Shown here: in pieces, positions 34,948 to 44,044 of the stretch
Position numbering within the stretch: position 1 is the first letter of the stretch
Layout of the letters: every line of letters starts with the position of its first letter
From: an uncultured Bacteroidota bacterium
GTDB taxonomy: Bacteria > Bacteroidota > Bacteroidia > 2-12-FULL-35-15
Length of the DNA: 64,000 nucleotides
NCBI GenBank assembly: GCA_903926385.1
Contig: CAIYIS010000045.1
Coordinates: 62,001 to 126,000, forward strand
Direction of reading: 5' to 3'
Notes under the pieces: generated by a model
The model's input: only the letters and a program-made list of their open reading frames with translations
What the model was told of the DNA's origin: nothing
Database searches by the model: none
Translations under genes and position numbers: made by a program

Positions 34948-34973
34948 TTGTATTTTTTTTCACTATAATTTTG
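34948..34973 (+). promoter_or_regulatory. Candidate promoter (TTG-N15-TAATTTTG) upstream of array 2
   Basis: TTG at 34948-34950 and TAnnTTTG at 34966-34973, spacing 15 bp (shorter than the usual 17-23). Transcription from here would carry the whole array into the leader of the gene at 35441, about 460 bases long. Confidence 0.45.
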
Positions 34974-35040
34974 TACCGAATCTTAATTCAAGAGTTCTTT
35001 GATAGCATTCTGCTAAAGCAGAAAAAAAGAAAAACGGAGT

Positions 35041-35360
35041 GGCATATCGATCCGTTCGAACGAAGTGTTATGCTACATTAATAGCAACACGATTTGCTCG
35101 AACGAAGTGTTATGCTACATCAATAGCAATACGATTCGTCCGAACGGAGTGTTATGCTACATCAGTAGCAATACGATTCGTCCGAACGAAGTGTTATGCT
35201 ACATCAATAGCAACCCGATTCGTCCGAACGGAGTGATATGCTACATCAATAGCAACACGATTCGTCCGAACGGAGTGATATGCTACATCAGTAGCAACCC
35301 GATTCGTCCGAACAAAGTGTTATGCTACATCAGTAGCAATACGATTCGTTCGGATTTTTG
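35041..35360 (+). repeat. Tandem array 2: about eight 42-bp twin-hairpin units
   Basis: Units start at about 35041, then 35081, 35123, 35165, 35207, 35249, 35291 and 35333 (last one partial). The unit is the same as in array 1: TTCG(T/C)CCGAACG(G/A)A-type palindromes alternate with TGCTAC-ATCA-(G/A)TAGCA stems. Here most palindromes are the TCCG variant, and units 3, 5 and 6 carry AACGGA opposite it, restoring part of the pairing as G-T. Orientation is the same as the flanking genes. It ends 80 bp before the start of an unknown gene. Confidence 0.95.
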
Positions 35361-35440
35361 GACATAAAATGAACCTTTTAAAGTGAATAAAAACAACATA
35401 AGTAATTACAATTAATTAATAATCAATAAACAAAAAGCAA

Positions 35441-36397
35441 ATGAGAACCTATCAGTATTTTGTAAATCCTTTCTTGGTGATTGGATCAAGAAGTTTTAAA
35501 AAAGCAGTAAAAATGTCGAAAAAGACATATAATGAACTGCAAGCACGACAAGCCGACCCGTTTTACGGAGCACAGTTTGCCATTTACGAACCCATTCATT
35601 TGGCACTTATGGCTGCCTACAATGCATGGAAAGCAGCAGGTGGATTGCAAAAAGGAGCTACCCTTAGTTTTCAGCAAATGTTAAAATTATTACCAAAGAA
35701 AATGGATGGTTTTGCTTCGCTTATTAAAGCCACCAGTCCTCCTAATTTCGAAATTGGTAGTCCTAATTATGTCGCTATTTTTCCGAACGACATGAAGAAT
35801 TTCCAAGCCAACAAAAGTATAGAAGTTCGCATGACAGAAGTGTCGCAAGTGGCTACCGTACTGGCTACTTTCAGTGCCCTTTCGGCTATCAGCACCTCGT
35901 TTACTACTTATATGGGCACTTTGCTTATTGCTCAGGGAGTGCAACAAAGTAAAGTAGGAACAAAAGGTTCCGATGTAGATGTGGTGGCGGCAGAAGTAGA
36001 AACCGCTATGGTGGCTCTTTATGCATTTATGGGTAATTGTATAGCTAAGTTTCCGGGCGATGCCACAGTGGTTGAACCGGTTTTCGACATGCGCACCTTA
36101 CGCAATCATCGCCAGCTTAAGTTTACCGGAACGCTTGCCGGAGGCGAAATACACAACATTATGCAACATACTTTCCACGATTTCGATTCGATAGAGTTAA
36201 CCGCAAAAGATACCAAACAGCAGTTTTATTTGGCACTCAACGCCACTGATGGACCCGGTACGTACACATTAATTACTGTAAATGCCAACACTTCTGTACT
36301 GATAGATGCCATCGACTTTACCGGCCTTGCCACTAATCATTACCTCTGTGTGGTAAACCTCGAAACCACAACCGGAAAATTTGAAGTGCAGTTGTAA
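35441..36397 (+). CDS. Protein of unknown function behind repeat array 2
   Basis: 318 residues, no family recognised. No clear signal peptide. Residues 25-200 are predicted helical with many alanines (HLALMAAYNAWKAAGG; ATFSALSAISTSFTTYMGTLLIAQG), possibly a helical bundle. The last 100 residues look like a beta-sandwich (LKFTGTLAGGEIHNIMQHTF, FYLALNATDGPGTYTLITVN, KFEVQL). An internal start at Met25 (MSKKTYNELQARQ) is possible. The gene is followed by a strong terminator, so it is a single-gene unit; its long array-containing leader is the notable feature. Confidence 0.7.
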   Translation: MRTYQYFVNPFLVIGSRSFKKAVKMSKKTYNELQARQADPFYGAQFAIYEPIHLALMAAYNAWKAAGGLQKGATLSFQQMLKLLPKKMDGFASLIKATSPPNFEIGSPNYVAIFPNDMKNFQANKSIEVRMTEVSQVATVLATFSALSAISTSFTTYMGTLLIAQGVQQSKVGTKGSDVDVVAAEVETAMVALYAFMGNCIAKFPGDATVVEPVFDMRTLRNHRQLKFTGTLAGGEIHNIMQHTFHDFDSIELTAKDTKQQFYLALNATDGPGTYTLITVNANTSVLIDAIDFTGLATNHYLCVVNLETTTGKFEVQL

Positions 36398-36417
36398 ACA
36401 GTAGTCATCAATAAAAG

Positions 36418-36450
36418 AATCCTGCTTATGAAAATAGGCAGGATTTTTTA
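36418..36450 (+). terminator. Intrinsic terminator after the unknown gene
   Basis: 12-bp stem (AATCCTGCTTAT and complement, one G-T pair) with a GAAA tetraloop followed by TTTTT, 20 bp past the stop codon. Confidence 0.9.
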
Positions 36451-36467
36451 TGGAGATATATTTATAG

Positions 36468-36475
36468 TATATTTG
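36468..36475 (+). promoter_or_regulatory. -7 promoter element (TATATTTG) for the DUF4145 gene
   Basis: TAnnTTTG match 109 bp before the start codon and just past the preceding terminator. Confidence 0.4.
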
Positions 36476-36583
36476 TAATGTAAAAATATTGTATTTTGGC
36501 GGGACGCCACAGAATAAGAAACACAAGCGAGACGGGCTTGCGTTTGCGGAGGGAACGGTTAATTGTAAATAGAATTACTGGAA

Positions 36584-37261
36584 ATGAAAAGTATATGTGA
36601 AACATGCAAAGGACCAACCAAACAAACAGTTCTGTTTGAAAAAGAAGTGAGTGAGGAAGAACAGGAAACAGGATGGTGGGAAACAAGTATATATCAAATA
36701 ATTCAATGCGATGGATGTGAATCTATTTCTTATAGAACTTTATTTGATAGTGCTTATCTTCGTTCATATGAAGGAAACTCTATTGAATCTTTGTTCCCTA
36801 AAAGAACGGTCAATTCTTTATCGATAAAATCATTCCTTAATACTCCAAAGAATATTGTGAGTATTTATCGTGAAACAATTGATGCGTATAATAACGATAT
36901 GGAAATATTGTGCAGTGCCGGATTAAGAACAATCATTGAAGGCATTTGTACAGATAAGAATATTAAAAATGGAGAAATTACTGAGGTAGGTGGAAAGAAA
37001 AAAACATCAAAGGGTTTAGATGGAAAGATAGAGGGATTAGCAGCAAATGGTTTCTTGACAAAAGTACATTCAGATGTTTTACATGAACTCCGATTTCTTG
37101 GAAATAAAGCCCTACACAATCTTTCACCACCTTCTAAGAAGGAATTAAAACTTGCAATTGACATAGTTGAACATTCAATTGAAAACATTTACGAGCTTCA
37201 AGATAGGGCTAGAAAGCTTAAGGCAGCAGCAGCCAAGAGAAATAAGCAAAATAAGGGTTAA
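36584..37261 (+). CDS. DUF4145-family protein
   Basis: 225 residues. An N-terminal zinc-ribbon-like part with CETCKG (5-10) and CDGC (about 43-46), then the DUF4145 helical domain: AGLRTIIEGICTD, LKGLDGKIEGLAANGFL-like and LRFLGNKALHNLSPPSKKELKLAIDIVE. That RxxGNxxxH pattern recurs in HEPN-like domains, so RNase activity is conceivable but not shown. Related proteins often sit in defence or mobile regions. The lysine-rich tail could bind nucleic acid. The SBBP gene starts 11 bp later. Confidence 0.85.
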   Translation: MKSICETCKGPTKQTVLFEKEVSEEEQETGWWETSIYQIIQCDGCESISYRTLFDSAYLRSYEGNSIESLFPKRTVNSLSIKSFLNTPKNIVSIYRETIDAYNNDMEILCSAGLRTIIEGICTDKNIKNGEITEVGGKKKTSKGLDGKIEGLAANGFLTKVHSDVLHELRFLGNKALHNLSPPSKKELKLAIDIVEHSIENIYELQDRARKLKAAAAKRNKQNKG

Positions 37262-37272
37262 TTATCACACAA

Positions 37273-38955
37273 ATGAAAATGAAATCTAAACTGATAATCA
37301 CGAAAAATATATTAATAATCACAACTACAATATTCTTAACTCAAAGCATATCTGCGCAAGCTCCTAGTTGGCAATGGGCGAAAAGTGCGGGGGGAAATAT
37401 GGATGAAATTGGAAAAGCTATTGCCGTAGATGCAAATGGGAATACCTATATAACGGGTTGCTTTAGCAGTTCAACAATTAACTTTGGTACTTATCTTTTG
37501 AACAACTATAATTACTATGAAGATATCTATTTAGTGAAATATGATCCGAATGGTAATGTGATATGGGCAAAATCATCAGGAGGTAGTGATAACGAGGTAG
37601 CTGAAGCGATAGTAGTTGATGCAAATGGAGATATATACATAACAGGATATTTTCAGAGTCCTGTCATCTCTTTTGGAGGTGCCGTATTAACAAATACAGG
37701 TGTTGCTGATATGTTTATAGTTAAGTATGACCCAAACGGAACGGTTTTATGGGCAAAATCAATTGGAGGGTCATCATCAGAGACGGGTGAAGGAATCGCA
37801 ACTGATGCAATTGGTAACATATATGTTGCTGGTGCGTTCTCAAGTCCTAGTATTATTATTGGTAGTAATAATTTTTCTAATGATACAACTGATGGTTCTT
37901 TTGATATGTTCATTTCAAAATATGATTCAAATGGAAACGTTTTGTGGGCAAAAAAAGCAGGTGGGAATAGTGATGATAATGGTAGTAGTATATCTGTAGA
38001 TGCCAATGGAAATAGTTATATTACTGGCTCTTTTCAAAGTTCCTCTATTTCATTTGGTGGTTTTGTTCTTACAAACACCGCTGGAGTTCATGTTTTAAAT
38101 ACATTTATTACGAAATATGATTCAAACGGAAATGTTATTTGGGCTAAGTGTGGTGTAAGTGGTTCAGAAAATTCGGGAAGAGGTATTGCTGTGGATGCAA
38201 ATGGAAATTGCCTTGTTGTTGGCTCATATAAAAATGCAACAATAACTTTTGGTAGTATAATCCTAACGAATACGAATTCTGGAAGAGAGGAGATATTTAT
38301 ATTGAAATATAATACAGGAGGAAATTTGGTTTGGGCAGAGACTGGAGGAGGAACGTTGGATGATAGGGGTTATACGATCAAATTAGATGCAAATGGAAAT
38401 AGCTATATGATTGGCTATTTCGAAAGTTCTACAATAACATATGGCACTTACACTTTAACTAATTTAGGCAGCGCAGATGTTTTTGTGGTAAAATATAATT
38501 CAAGTGGTGGTGTTCTTTGGGCAAAAGCGGCAGGAGGTATTGATTATGATAGAGGAGCTAGTTTGGCCGTAGATGCGGCAGGTAATTGCTTTGTAACTGG
38601 TAATTCTTATAGCCCGAGTATTGGCTTTGATGGTATAACTCTTAATAATGCAGGGAATTCAGACTTGTTTATTGCAAAATTAAATAATACTGCAGGAGTT
38701 GATGAGTTCAAAGGTGCTAGAAATACTTCAATCTTCCCCAACCCCTTTACCTCGCAAACCACCATTTCTTTTAGCGAAGAACAAAAACATACTATTATTA
38801 AAGTAACAAATTTGCTTGGAGAATGTATCGAACAACTAACAACTAATAACAAACAAGTAATCCTTGATTTGAGTAGTTTTGCTAATGGAATATACTTTGT
38901 GAAAATAGAAGATGAAAACCAAAACATCAACTATCGAAAAATAGTGAAAGAATAA
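37273..38955 (+). CDS. SBBP-repeat beta-propeller protein with T9SS sorting domain
   Basis: 560 residues. Signal peptide to about residue 29 (SISAQA). Seven repeats of about 58 residues, each containing WAKSxGG, IAVDANGNxYITGxF, INFG and FIVKYDxNGNV, form a propeller of the SBBP type (about residues 33-475). C-terminal T9SS type A domain (FPNPFTSQTTISF to KIVKE). Probably a surface protein; ligand or partner unknown. It is in line with the DUF4145 gene before and the M4 peptidase after it (33 bp), so the two secreted proteins may be cotranscribed. Confidence 0.88.
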   Translation: MKMKSKLIITKNILIITTTIFLTQSISAQAPSWQWAKSAGGNMDEIGKAIAVDANGNTYITGCFSSSTINFGTYLLNNYNYYEDIYLVKYDPNGNVIWAKSSGGSDNEVAEAIVVDANGDIYITGYFQSPVISFGGAVLTNTGVADMFIVKYDPNGTVLWAKSIGGSSSETGEGIATDAIGNIYVAGAFSSPSIIIGSNNFSNDTTDGSFDMFISKYDSNGNVLWAKKAGGNSDDNGSSISVDANGNSYITGSFQSSSISFGGFVLTNTAGVHVLNTFITKYDSNGNVIWAKCGVSGSENSGRGIAVDANGNCLVVGSYKNATITFGSIILTNTNSGREEIFILKYNTGGNLVWAETGGGTLDDRGYTIKLDANGNSYMIGYFESSTITYGTYTLTNLGSADVFVVKYNSSGGVLWAKAAGGIDYDRGASLAVDAAGNCFVTGNSYSPSIGFDGITLNNAGNSDLFIAKLNNTAGVDEFKGARNTSIFPNPFTSQTTISFSEEQKHTIIKVTNLLGECIEQLTTNNKQVILDLSSFANGIYFVKIEDENQNINYRKIVKE

Positions 38956-38988
38956 TTATTGAAATAGAAATTATAAAATTAAAAGAAT

Positions 38989-41900
38989 ATGAAACATCGC
39001 TCCCTGAATATCTGCGCTGCTTTAGCAGCTATAATTATTACGTTTAATAGCACAGCCCAGGTGTACACTAATGAGCAGGCTGCATTGAAAGTGCCCGGTG
39101 CACAAGTAGTAAAAGTTAACGAACTGCGTAAAACAATAGACTTTGTTAAACCTGCATCTATCAATCGAATTAGTGTAGATAACAGTATGGCTTGGCTTAC
39201 ACAACAGGTGTTGAAAACAAAACCGGACGTATCCTTTACGCTGAATAAATCAGAAAAAGATAATGTAGGTGGAGTTCATTATCGCTACAACGAGTTGTAC
39301 AAACAGTTGCCGGTTGAGTATGGAGTTTACAACATTCACAGTAAAGATGGTTATGTGCAATCGGCCAATGGAGAATATTACAGCGGTATTGAAATAGCTG
39401 CAACACCTGCTCTAACTAAAGATGCTGCTTTTCAAAAAGCACTGCAGGCTGTTCCTTCTAATCATTACAAAGTAAATAGCAAAACAGGATTAACCGAAAT
39501 GAAAGATGCCGGAACGTTGCTCATATTGCCTGTCAACAGCGATTATTTACTTGCATACAAATTCGACATTTATAGTTTGTCTCCCCTCAAAAGAGTGTAC
39601 ATATATATAGATGCGAATACAGGAAAAGTGATTAAAGAAATTAATCGTATCGAAACAACCGACTCACATGGTACAGCTACAACAGCCTATAGCGGAACGG
39701 TAACGATGACCACCGATAGTATTAATGCCAATAGTTTCAGATTGTATGCAGACAAAGGATTTAGCGGAATACATACCATGAACTTGAATACAGGAACGGA
39801 TTATACAGTAGCCACCGAATTTACCGATGCAGATAATATATGGAATGCAACCAATATTGACCAGTATGCCTATGATGCACATTTTGGTTCGGAAGCTACT
39901 TACGATTTTTATATGCAACGCTTCGCACGAAACTCATACGACAATGCAGGTGCATCCATTAATGCTTATGTGCATTATAGTACTGGTTATGTAAATGCTT
40001 TTTGGGATGGAACAGAAATGACCTATGGTGATGGCGATGGTGCCGGTAATTATCCGCTCACATCGCTGGATATAGTAGGTCATGAAATAACACATGCCGT
40101 AACCGAACATACAGCAGGTCTTATTTATTCTGACGAATCAGGAGCCTTAAACGAATCGTTTAGCGATTGCTTTGGTGTGACGATTGATTATTTTAAGAAT
40201 CCGACTACCGCGAACTTCCTGGAAGGAGATCAGATAAATGTAAATGGTATTCCTTTCCGGAACATGGGTAATCCCAATCAATACAGCAATCCGGATACTT
40301 ACAACGGAACATATTGGAACGCTCCAAATGAGGTGCACAACAATAGTGGTGTTCAAAATTACTGGTATTATCTGTTATGTATGGGTGGCAGTGGTACCAA
40401 TGATTTGGGAGATGTATATACCATCAATCCCATTGGTATGGACGATGCAAGTGCAATAGCTTTTCGCAGTCTTACTGTTTATTTAACCCCAAACAGTCAA
40501 TATGCCGATGCACGATTTTATTCCATTCAGGCAGCTGATGATTTGTTTGGCAGTTGTTCCAATCAAGTTATTCAGGTTACCAATGCATGGTATGCCGTGG
40601 GCGTTGATTCAGTATTTTCGAATGCAGTTATCGCAGGATTTAATGCATCACAAGATGTGTTTTGTGTAGTTCCGGCCATTGTTAATTTTAATAATGCAAG
40701 TTTAAATGCTACTTCCTATCTCTGGGATTTTGGTGACGGATTTACATCCACTTCTCCTTCTCCTTCTCATACCTACACTTCAGCTGGAACATACACAGTA
40801 AAACTTATTGCAAGTGGTGTGGGTACTTGTTCAAGTGTCGACACACTCACCATGACCAATTATATTAATCTGACAAATGGTGGAGGTCCTTTGTCGGCCA
40901 GTTGCACTCCAGTTGCTGTTTCAGTTTGCTGTGGTATTGGAATTTCAAATGTTCTCTTCGGAAGTATTAATCATGCTTCATCAGATGCCTCTGAAGGTTA
41001 TAAAGATTTTACATGTGGAAACAGCACCACATTGATAGCCGGTGACCCTATTCCAATTAATATTACTACCGGAACTACAAATAATGAAAATGTAAAAGTG
41101 TGGATAGATTACGATAATAATGGTGTGTTTAATAATGCCACCGAACTTGCATATACATCATCCAATCATTTTCTCAATCATCTAGGTGTGGTCAACACAT
41201 CAGCATCAGCAGTGCTGAATACACCACTTCGTATGCGTGTAATGGACGATAATGCAACCAATGCGATTACCGCTGCATGTAATAATCCACAGAACGGACA
41301 AGCCGAAGATTACACAGTAACATTTGTTGCCAATACTCAGCCTCCTGTTGCAGACTTTACTGCTGATGCCACCACGGTGAGTGTTGGAGGAACAGTTAAT
41401 TTTACTGATTTAACACAACATGCACCCACTGGCTGGACATGGACATTCACAGGAGGTACACCTCTTACTTCTTCAGTTCAAAATCCCTCTGTTGTTTATT
41501 CCACTCTGGGAACCTATACTGTAAAACTTGCAGTGACTAATTTTTATGGTCAGGATAGTATAACAAAGGTTGCCTATATTAATGTTGTGAATACTTTTAA
41601 CATGTGTTCCGGAACAACGTTCACTTCAATAGCCAGTGGGCAGTTATGCGATTCTGGCGGACCGACTGTAGGTTATCAGGATAACGAAAGTTGTACATTA
41701 TTGATAGATCCGGGGTGTGCGTCCAGCATTACACTTTTGTTTGCTCAATTTAATGTAGAAGGTGGTTGGGATTTCTTTAAGGTGTACGATGGAGCCAATG
41801 CTTCAGCACCTTTGCTGTTGAGCGCTACGGGAGGAATAATACCGAGCAATGTAACCGCCACTTCCGGCAAGATGTTTATTTCATGGTCATCTGATGTGTC

Positions 41901-42684
41901 AGTACATTATGATGGATGGGTTGCTAACTGGACTTCTGTGGCAGGTACAGTAAATCCTCCGTTACCTGCTTCCTGCACTCCTCAAACGCTTTCAAATTGC
42001 TGTGGAATTGGTGTAACACAAGTGGTTTTTAATTCGATTAATCACAGCAGTGCTGATGGTAGTGAAGGTTATCAGGACAACAGTTGCACCAATATTACTA
42101 CTGTTACAGCCGGGCAAACTTATCCCATTTCAATTACGGTAGGACTTGCGTATGCTGAAAATGTGAAAGCATGGATTGATTATAACAACGATGGCATGTT
42201 TGATACAATCACCGAACAAGTGTTTTCGGCAGTTAATGCTACAGGCGTGCAAGCTGCAAATATTACCATTCCTTTGTCAGCAGTTATAAATACAACATTA
42301 CGTATGAGAATAGGTGATGAGTATGTTTTAAATTCAGGACCTTCACCATGCGTAGACGCTCCTTACGGACAGTTTGAAGATTATGCTGTTGTTGTAAATA
42401 GTCCAGTAGGTATAACAGAACCCACTGACATTAATTCGCTCATTATGTTTCCAAATCCATTTAGTGATGAACTAATAATCTCTTACCAATTATCCGAATC
42501 TCATCACGTGTCTCTTCAGGTATTAGATGTATTAGGTCAGTTGATTCAAACGGTTGAACCCGGAATGATTCAGCAGGCAGGGAAATACAAATATAAATTC
42601 AATCCTGAAAACGCAGGTGTTTATTTCATTCAAATGAGTGTTGACGGAAAGGTGAGTACTTATAAATCTGTAAAAGTTGATTAA
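38989..42684 (+). CDS. Secreted M4 (thermolysin-like) metallopeptidase, multidomain, T9SS
   Basis: 1231 residues. Signal peptide (1-23); FTP/PepSY-type propeptide (about 30-220); M4 catalytic domain (about 230-555) with the zinc motif HEITH (365-369), third ligand E389 in NESFSD twenty residues on, and the catalytic histidine in VHNNSGVQN. Then PKD (565-610), GEVED (about 660-780), PKD (786-862), CUB-like (873-985), GEVED (about 995-1137), and a T9SS type A domain (1150-1231, FPNPFSDELIISY). All key catalytic residues are present, so it should be an active extracellular protease made as a zymogen. It ends at a strong terminator. Confidence 0.95.
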   Translation: MKHRSLNICAALAAIIITFNSTAQVYTNEQAALKVPGAQVVKVNELRKTIDFVKPASINRISVDNSMAWLTQQVLKTKPDVSFTLNKSEKDNVGGVHYRYNELYKQLPVEYGVYNIHSKDGYVQSANGEYYSGIEIAATPALTKDAAFQKALQAVPSNHYKVNSKTGLTEMKDAGTLLILPVNSDYLLAYKFDIYSLSPLKRVYIYIDANTGKVIKEINRIETTDSHGTATTAYSGTVTMTTDSINANSFRLYADKGFSGIHTMNLNTGTDYTVATEFTDADNIWNATNIDQYAYDAHFGSEATYDFYMQRFARNSYDNAGASINAYVHYSTGYVNAFWDGTEMTYGDGDGAGNYPLTSLDIVGHEITHAVTEHTAGLIYSDESGALNESFSDCFGVTIDYFKNPTTANFLEGDQINVNGIPFRNMGNPNQYSNPDTYNGTYWNAPNEVHNNSGVQNYWYYLLCMGGSGTNDLGDVYTINPIGMDDASAIAFRSLTVYLTPNSQYADARFYSIQAADDLFGSCSNQVIQVTNAWYAVGVDSVFSNAVIAGFNASQDVFCVVPAIVNFNNASLNATSYLWDFGDGFTSTSPSPSHTYTSAGTYTVKLIASGVGTCSSVDTLTMTNYINLTNGGGPLSASCTPVAVSVCCGIGISNVLFGSINHASSDASEGYKDFTCGNSTTLIAGDPIPINITTGTTNNENVKVWIDYDNNGVFNNATELAYTSSNHFLNHLGVVNTSASAVLNTPLRMRVMDDNATNAITAACNNPQNGQAEDYTVTFVANTQPPVADFTADATTVSVGGTVNFTDLTQHAPTGWTWTFTGGTPLTSSVQNPSVVYSTLGTYTVKLAVTNFYGQDSITKVAYINVVNTFNMCSGTTFTSIASGQLCDSGGPTVGYQDNESCTLLIDPGCASSITLLFAQFNVEGGWDFFKVYDGANASAPLLLSATGGIIPSNVTATSGKMFISWSSDVSVHYDGWVANWTSVAGTVNPPLPASCTPQTLSNCCGIGVTQVVFNSINHSSADGSEGYQDNSCTNITTVTAGQTYPISITVGLAYAENVKAWIDYNNDGMFDTITEQVFSAVNATGVQAANITIPLSAVINTTLRMRIGDEYVLNSGPSPCVDAPYGQFEDYAVVVNSPVGITEPTDINSLIMFPNPFSDELIISYQLSESHHVSLQVLDVLGQLIQTVEPGMIQQAGKYKYKFNPENAGVYFIQMSVDGKVSTYKSVKVD

Positions 42685-42689
42685 GCCAT

Positions 42690-42727
42690 AAAAAAACTCT
42701 TTACATTTCAATGTAAAGAGTTTTTTT
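42690..42727. terminator. Bidirectional intrinsic terminator
   Basis: Perfect 17-bp stem (AAAAAAACTCTTTACAT and complement) with a TTCA loop, between the convergent M4 peptidase and amt genes. A- and T-tracts serve both directions. Confidence 0.95.
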
Positions 42728-42774
42728 GTGCGTGATTCAATCTGAATTTTGAACCTTATTAATAAAGCAGATGC

Positions 42775-43998
42775 TTATAATACTCCCTCGTCATAAGCTT
42801 TTTCACCATGCAAGGAAGTATCCAATCCCATGTCTTCTTCTTGCTGATTCACCTTAACAGGTGTAATTTTATTTATAATAGCCAACATCAGATAAGTAAA
42901 TACAAAGGCATAAACACAAGCAGCTATAACTGCAACCGCCTGTTTAACGAAGAAACCTCCGCCACCATAAATCAGTCCGTCAGCACCAGCACTATTCATT
43001 GCTTTAGATGCAAACACACCAAGAAGGATTGTTCCAAGACATCCACCTATTCCATGAACACCCCAAACATCCAAGGCATCGTCCCATCCCATTTTGTTTT
43101 TCAAATGCACTGCGAGATAACAAACAATACCTGCAATAATACCAATCATACAGGCAACAGGTAATGAGACAAAACCAGCTGCCGGAGTAATAGTAGCTAG
43201 TCCGGCAACAGCACCGGTAAGTAATCCTACAAATTTAGGTTTCTTGACAATAGTCCACTCGATAGCTAACCATGTAATTGCGGCAAAAGAAGCAGCCACA
43301 TCGGTATTTAAAAATGCCAAACCAGTAACTGCATTTACATCCAAAGCGCTTCCGGCATTAAAACCATACCATCCGAACCATAACAAACCAGTACCAATTG
43401 CTATCAACGGTATACTGTTAGGAACTGATTCTTTATCTCTTCTTTTACCAACATAAATTACAGAAGCCAATGCTGCAAAACCTGCAGTAGCATGCACCAC
43501 TATACCTCCTGCAAAATCGAGTACTCCCCATTTTGCCAATAATCCACCACCCCAAACCATATGAGCAAATGGATAATACACCAATACTTGCCATAAAACT
43601 AAAAAGATTAAATACGATTTAAAAGTTACACGATTTACAAATGCCCCTGTAATTAATGCTGGTGTGATAATAGCAAACATCATTTGGTAAGCCATAAACA
43701 CGAATTCTGGCAATTTAGTATTACCTGGAAAGGGCGAATTTAGATTTACTCCTGCCATAAATGCTTTGTCGAAATTACCGATAATTCCGCCAAGGGCATC
43801 ACCGCTAAAACAAAGTGAATATCCACAAACAAACCACATAATAGTGGTGATTCCCATTGAAACAAAACTCTGAATCATAATTCCGAGGATATTTCGTTTA
43901 CCAGCTAATCCTCCGTAAAAGAAGGCTAATCCCGGTGTCATTAACATTACTAAACTTGTTGCTAAGAGCATAAAGCCCGTGGTACCTGTGTCAAACAT
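42775..43998 (-). CDS. amt: Ammonium transporter, Amt family
   Basis: 407 residues with about eleven membrane helices. The pore twin histidines are H169 (GGIVVHATAGFAAL) and H315 (DVWGVHGIGGCLGT). The N-terminal LMTPGLAFFYGGLAGKRN is the signature of Amt proteins. It takes up ammonium across the inner membrane. The short C-terminal tail (EDMGLDTSLHGEKAYDEGVL) contains the GLD segment that carries PII-dependent gating in other Amts; no glnK is nearby. It follows the porin gene by 46 bp, and the pair seems to be one transcript. Confidence 0.96.
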   Translation of the reverse strand: MFDTGTTGFMLLATSLVMLMTPGLAFFYGGLAGKRNILGIMIQSFVSMGITTIMWFVCGYSLCFSGDALGGIIGNFDKAFMAGVNLNSPFPGNTKLPEFVFMAYQMMFAIITPALITGAFVNRVTFKSYLIFLVLWQVLVYYPFAHMVWGGGLLAKWGVLDFAGGIVVHATAGFAALASVIYVGKRRDKESVPNSIPLIAIGTGLLWFGWYGFNAGSALDVNAVTGLAFLNTDVAASFAAITWLAIEWTIVKKPKFVGLLTGAVAGLATITPAAGFVSLPVACMIGIIAGIVCYLAVHLKNKMGWDDALDVWGVHGIGGCLGTILLGVFASKAMNSAGADGLIYGGGGFFVKQAVAVIAACVYAFVFTYLMLAIINKITPVKVNQQEEDMGLDTSLHGEKAYDEGVL

Positions 43999-44044
43999 GA
44001 TTTTTTAGATTTTAGTGATTACTATATTAATTATTGATTTATTT

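Larger units (their letters stand above)
34778..35440. other. Gap holding a promoter, a hairpin and repeat array 2
   Basis: 663 bp. Besides the array (about 35041-35360) it contains an inverted GACTCGGGATAATTTGAA-type segment near 34925, the candidate promoter at 34948-34973 and a TTCTGCT-AA-AGCAGAA hairpin near 35008-35023. Nothing else recognised. Confidence 0.75.

Noticed and set aside
35039-35367. Frames of 65 and 100 codons across array 2
   Set aside because: Same explanation as for array 1; no conserved start or end.
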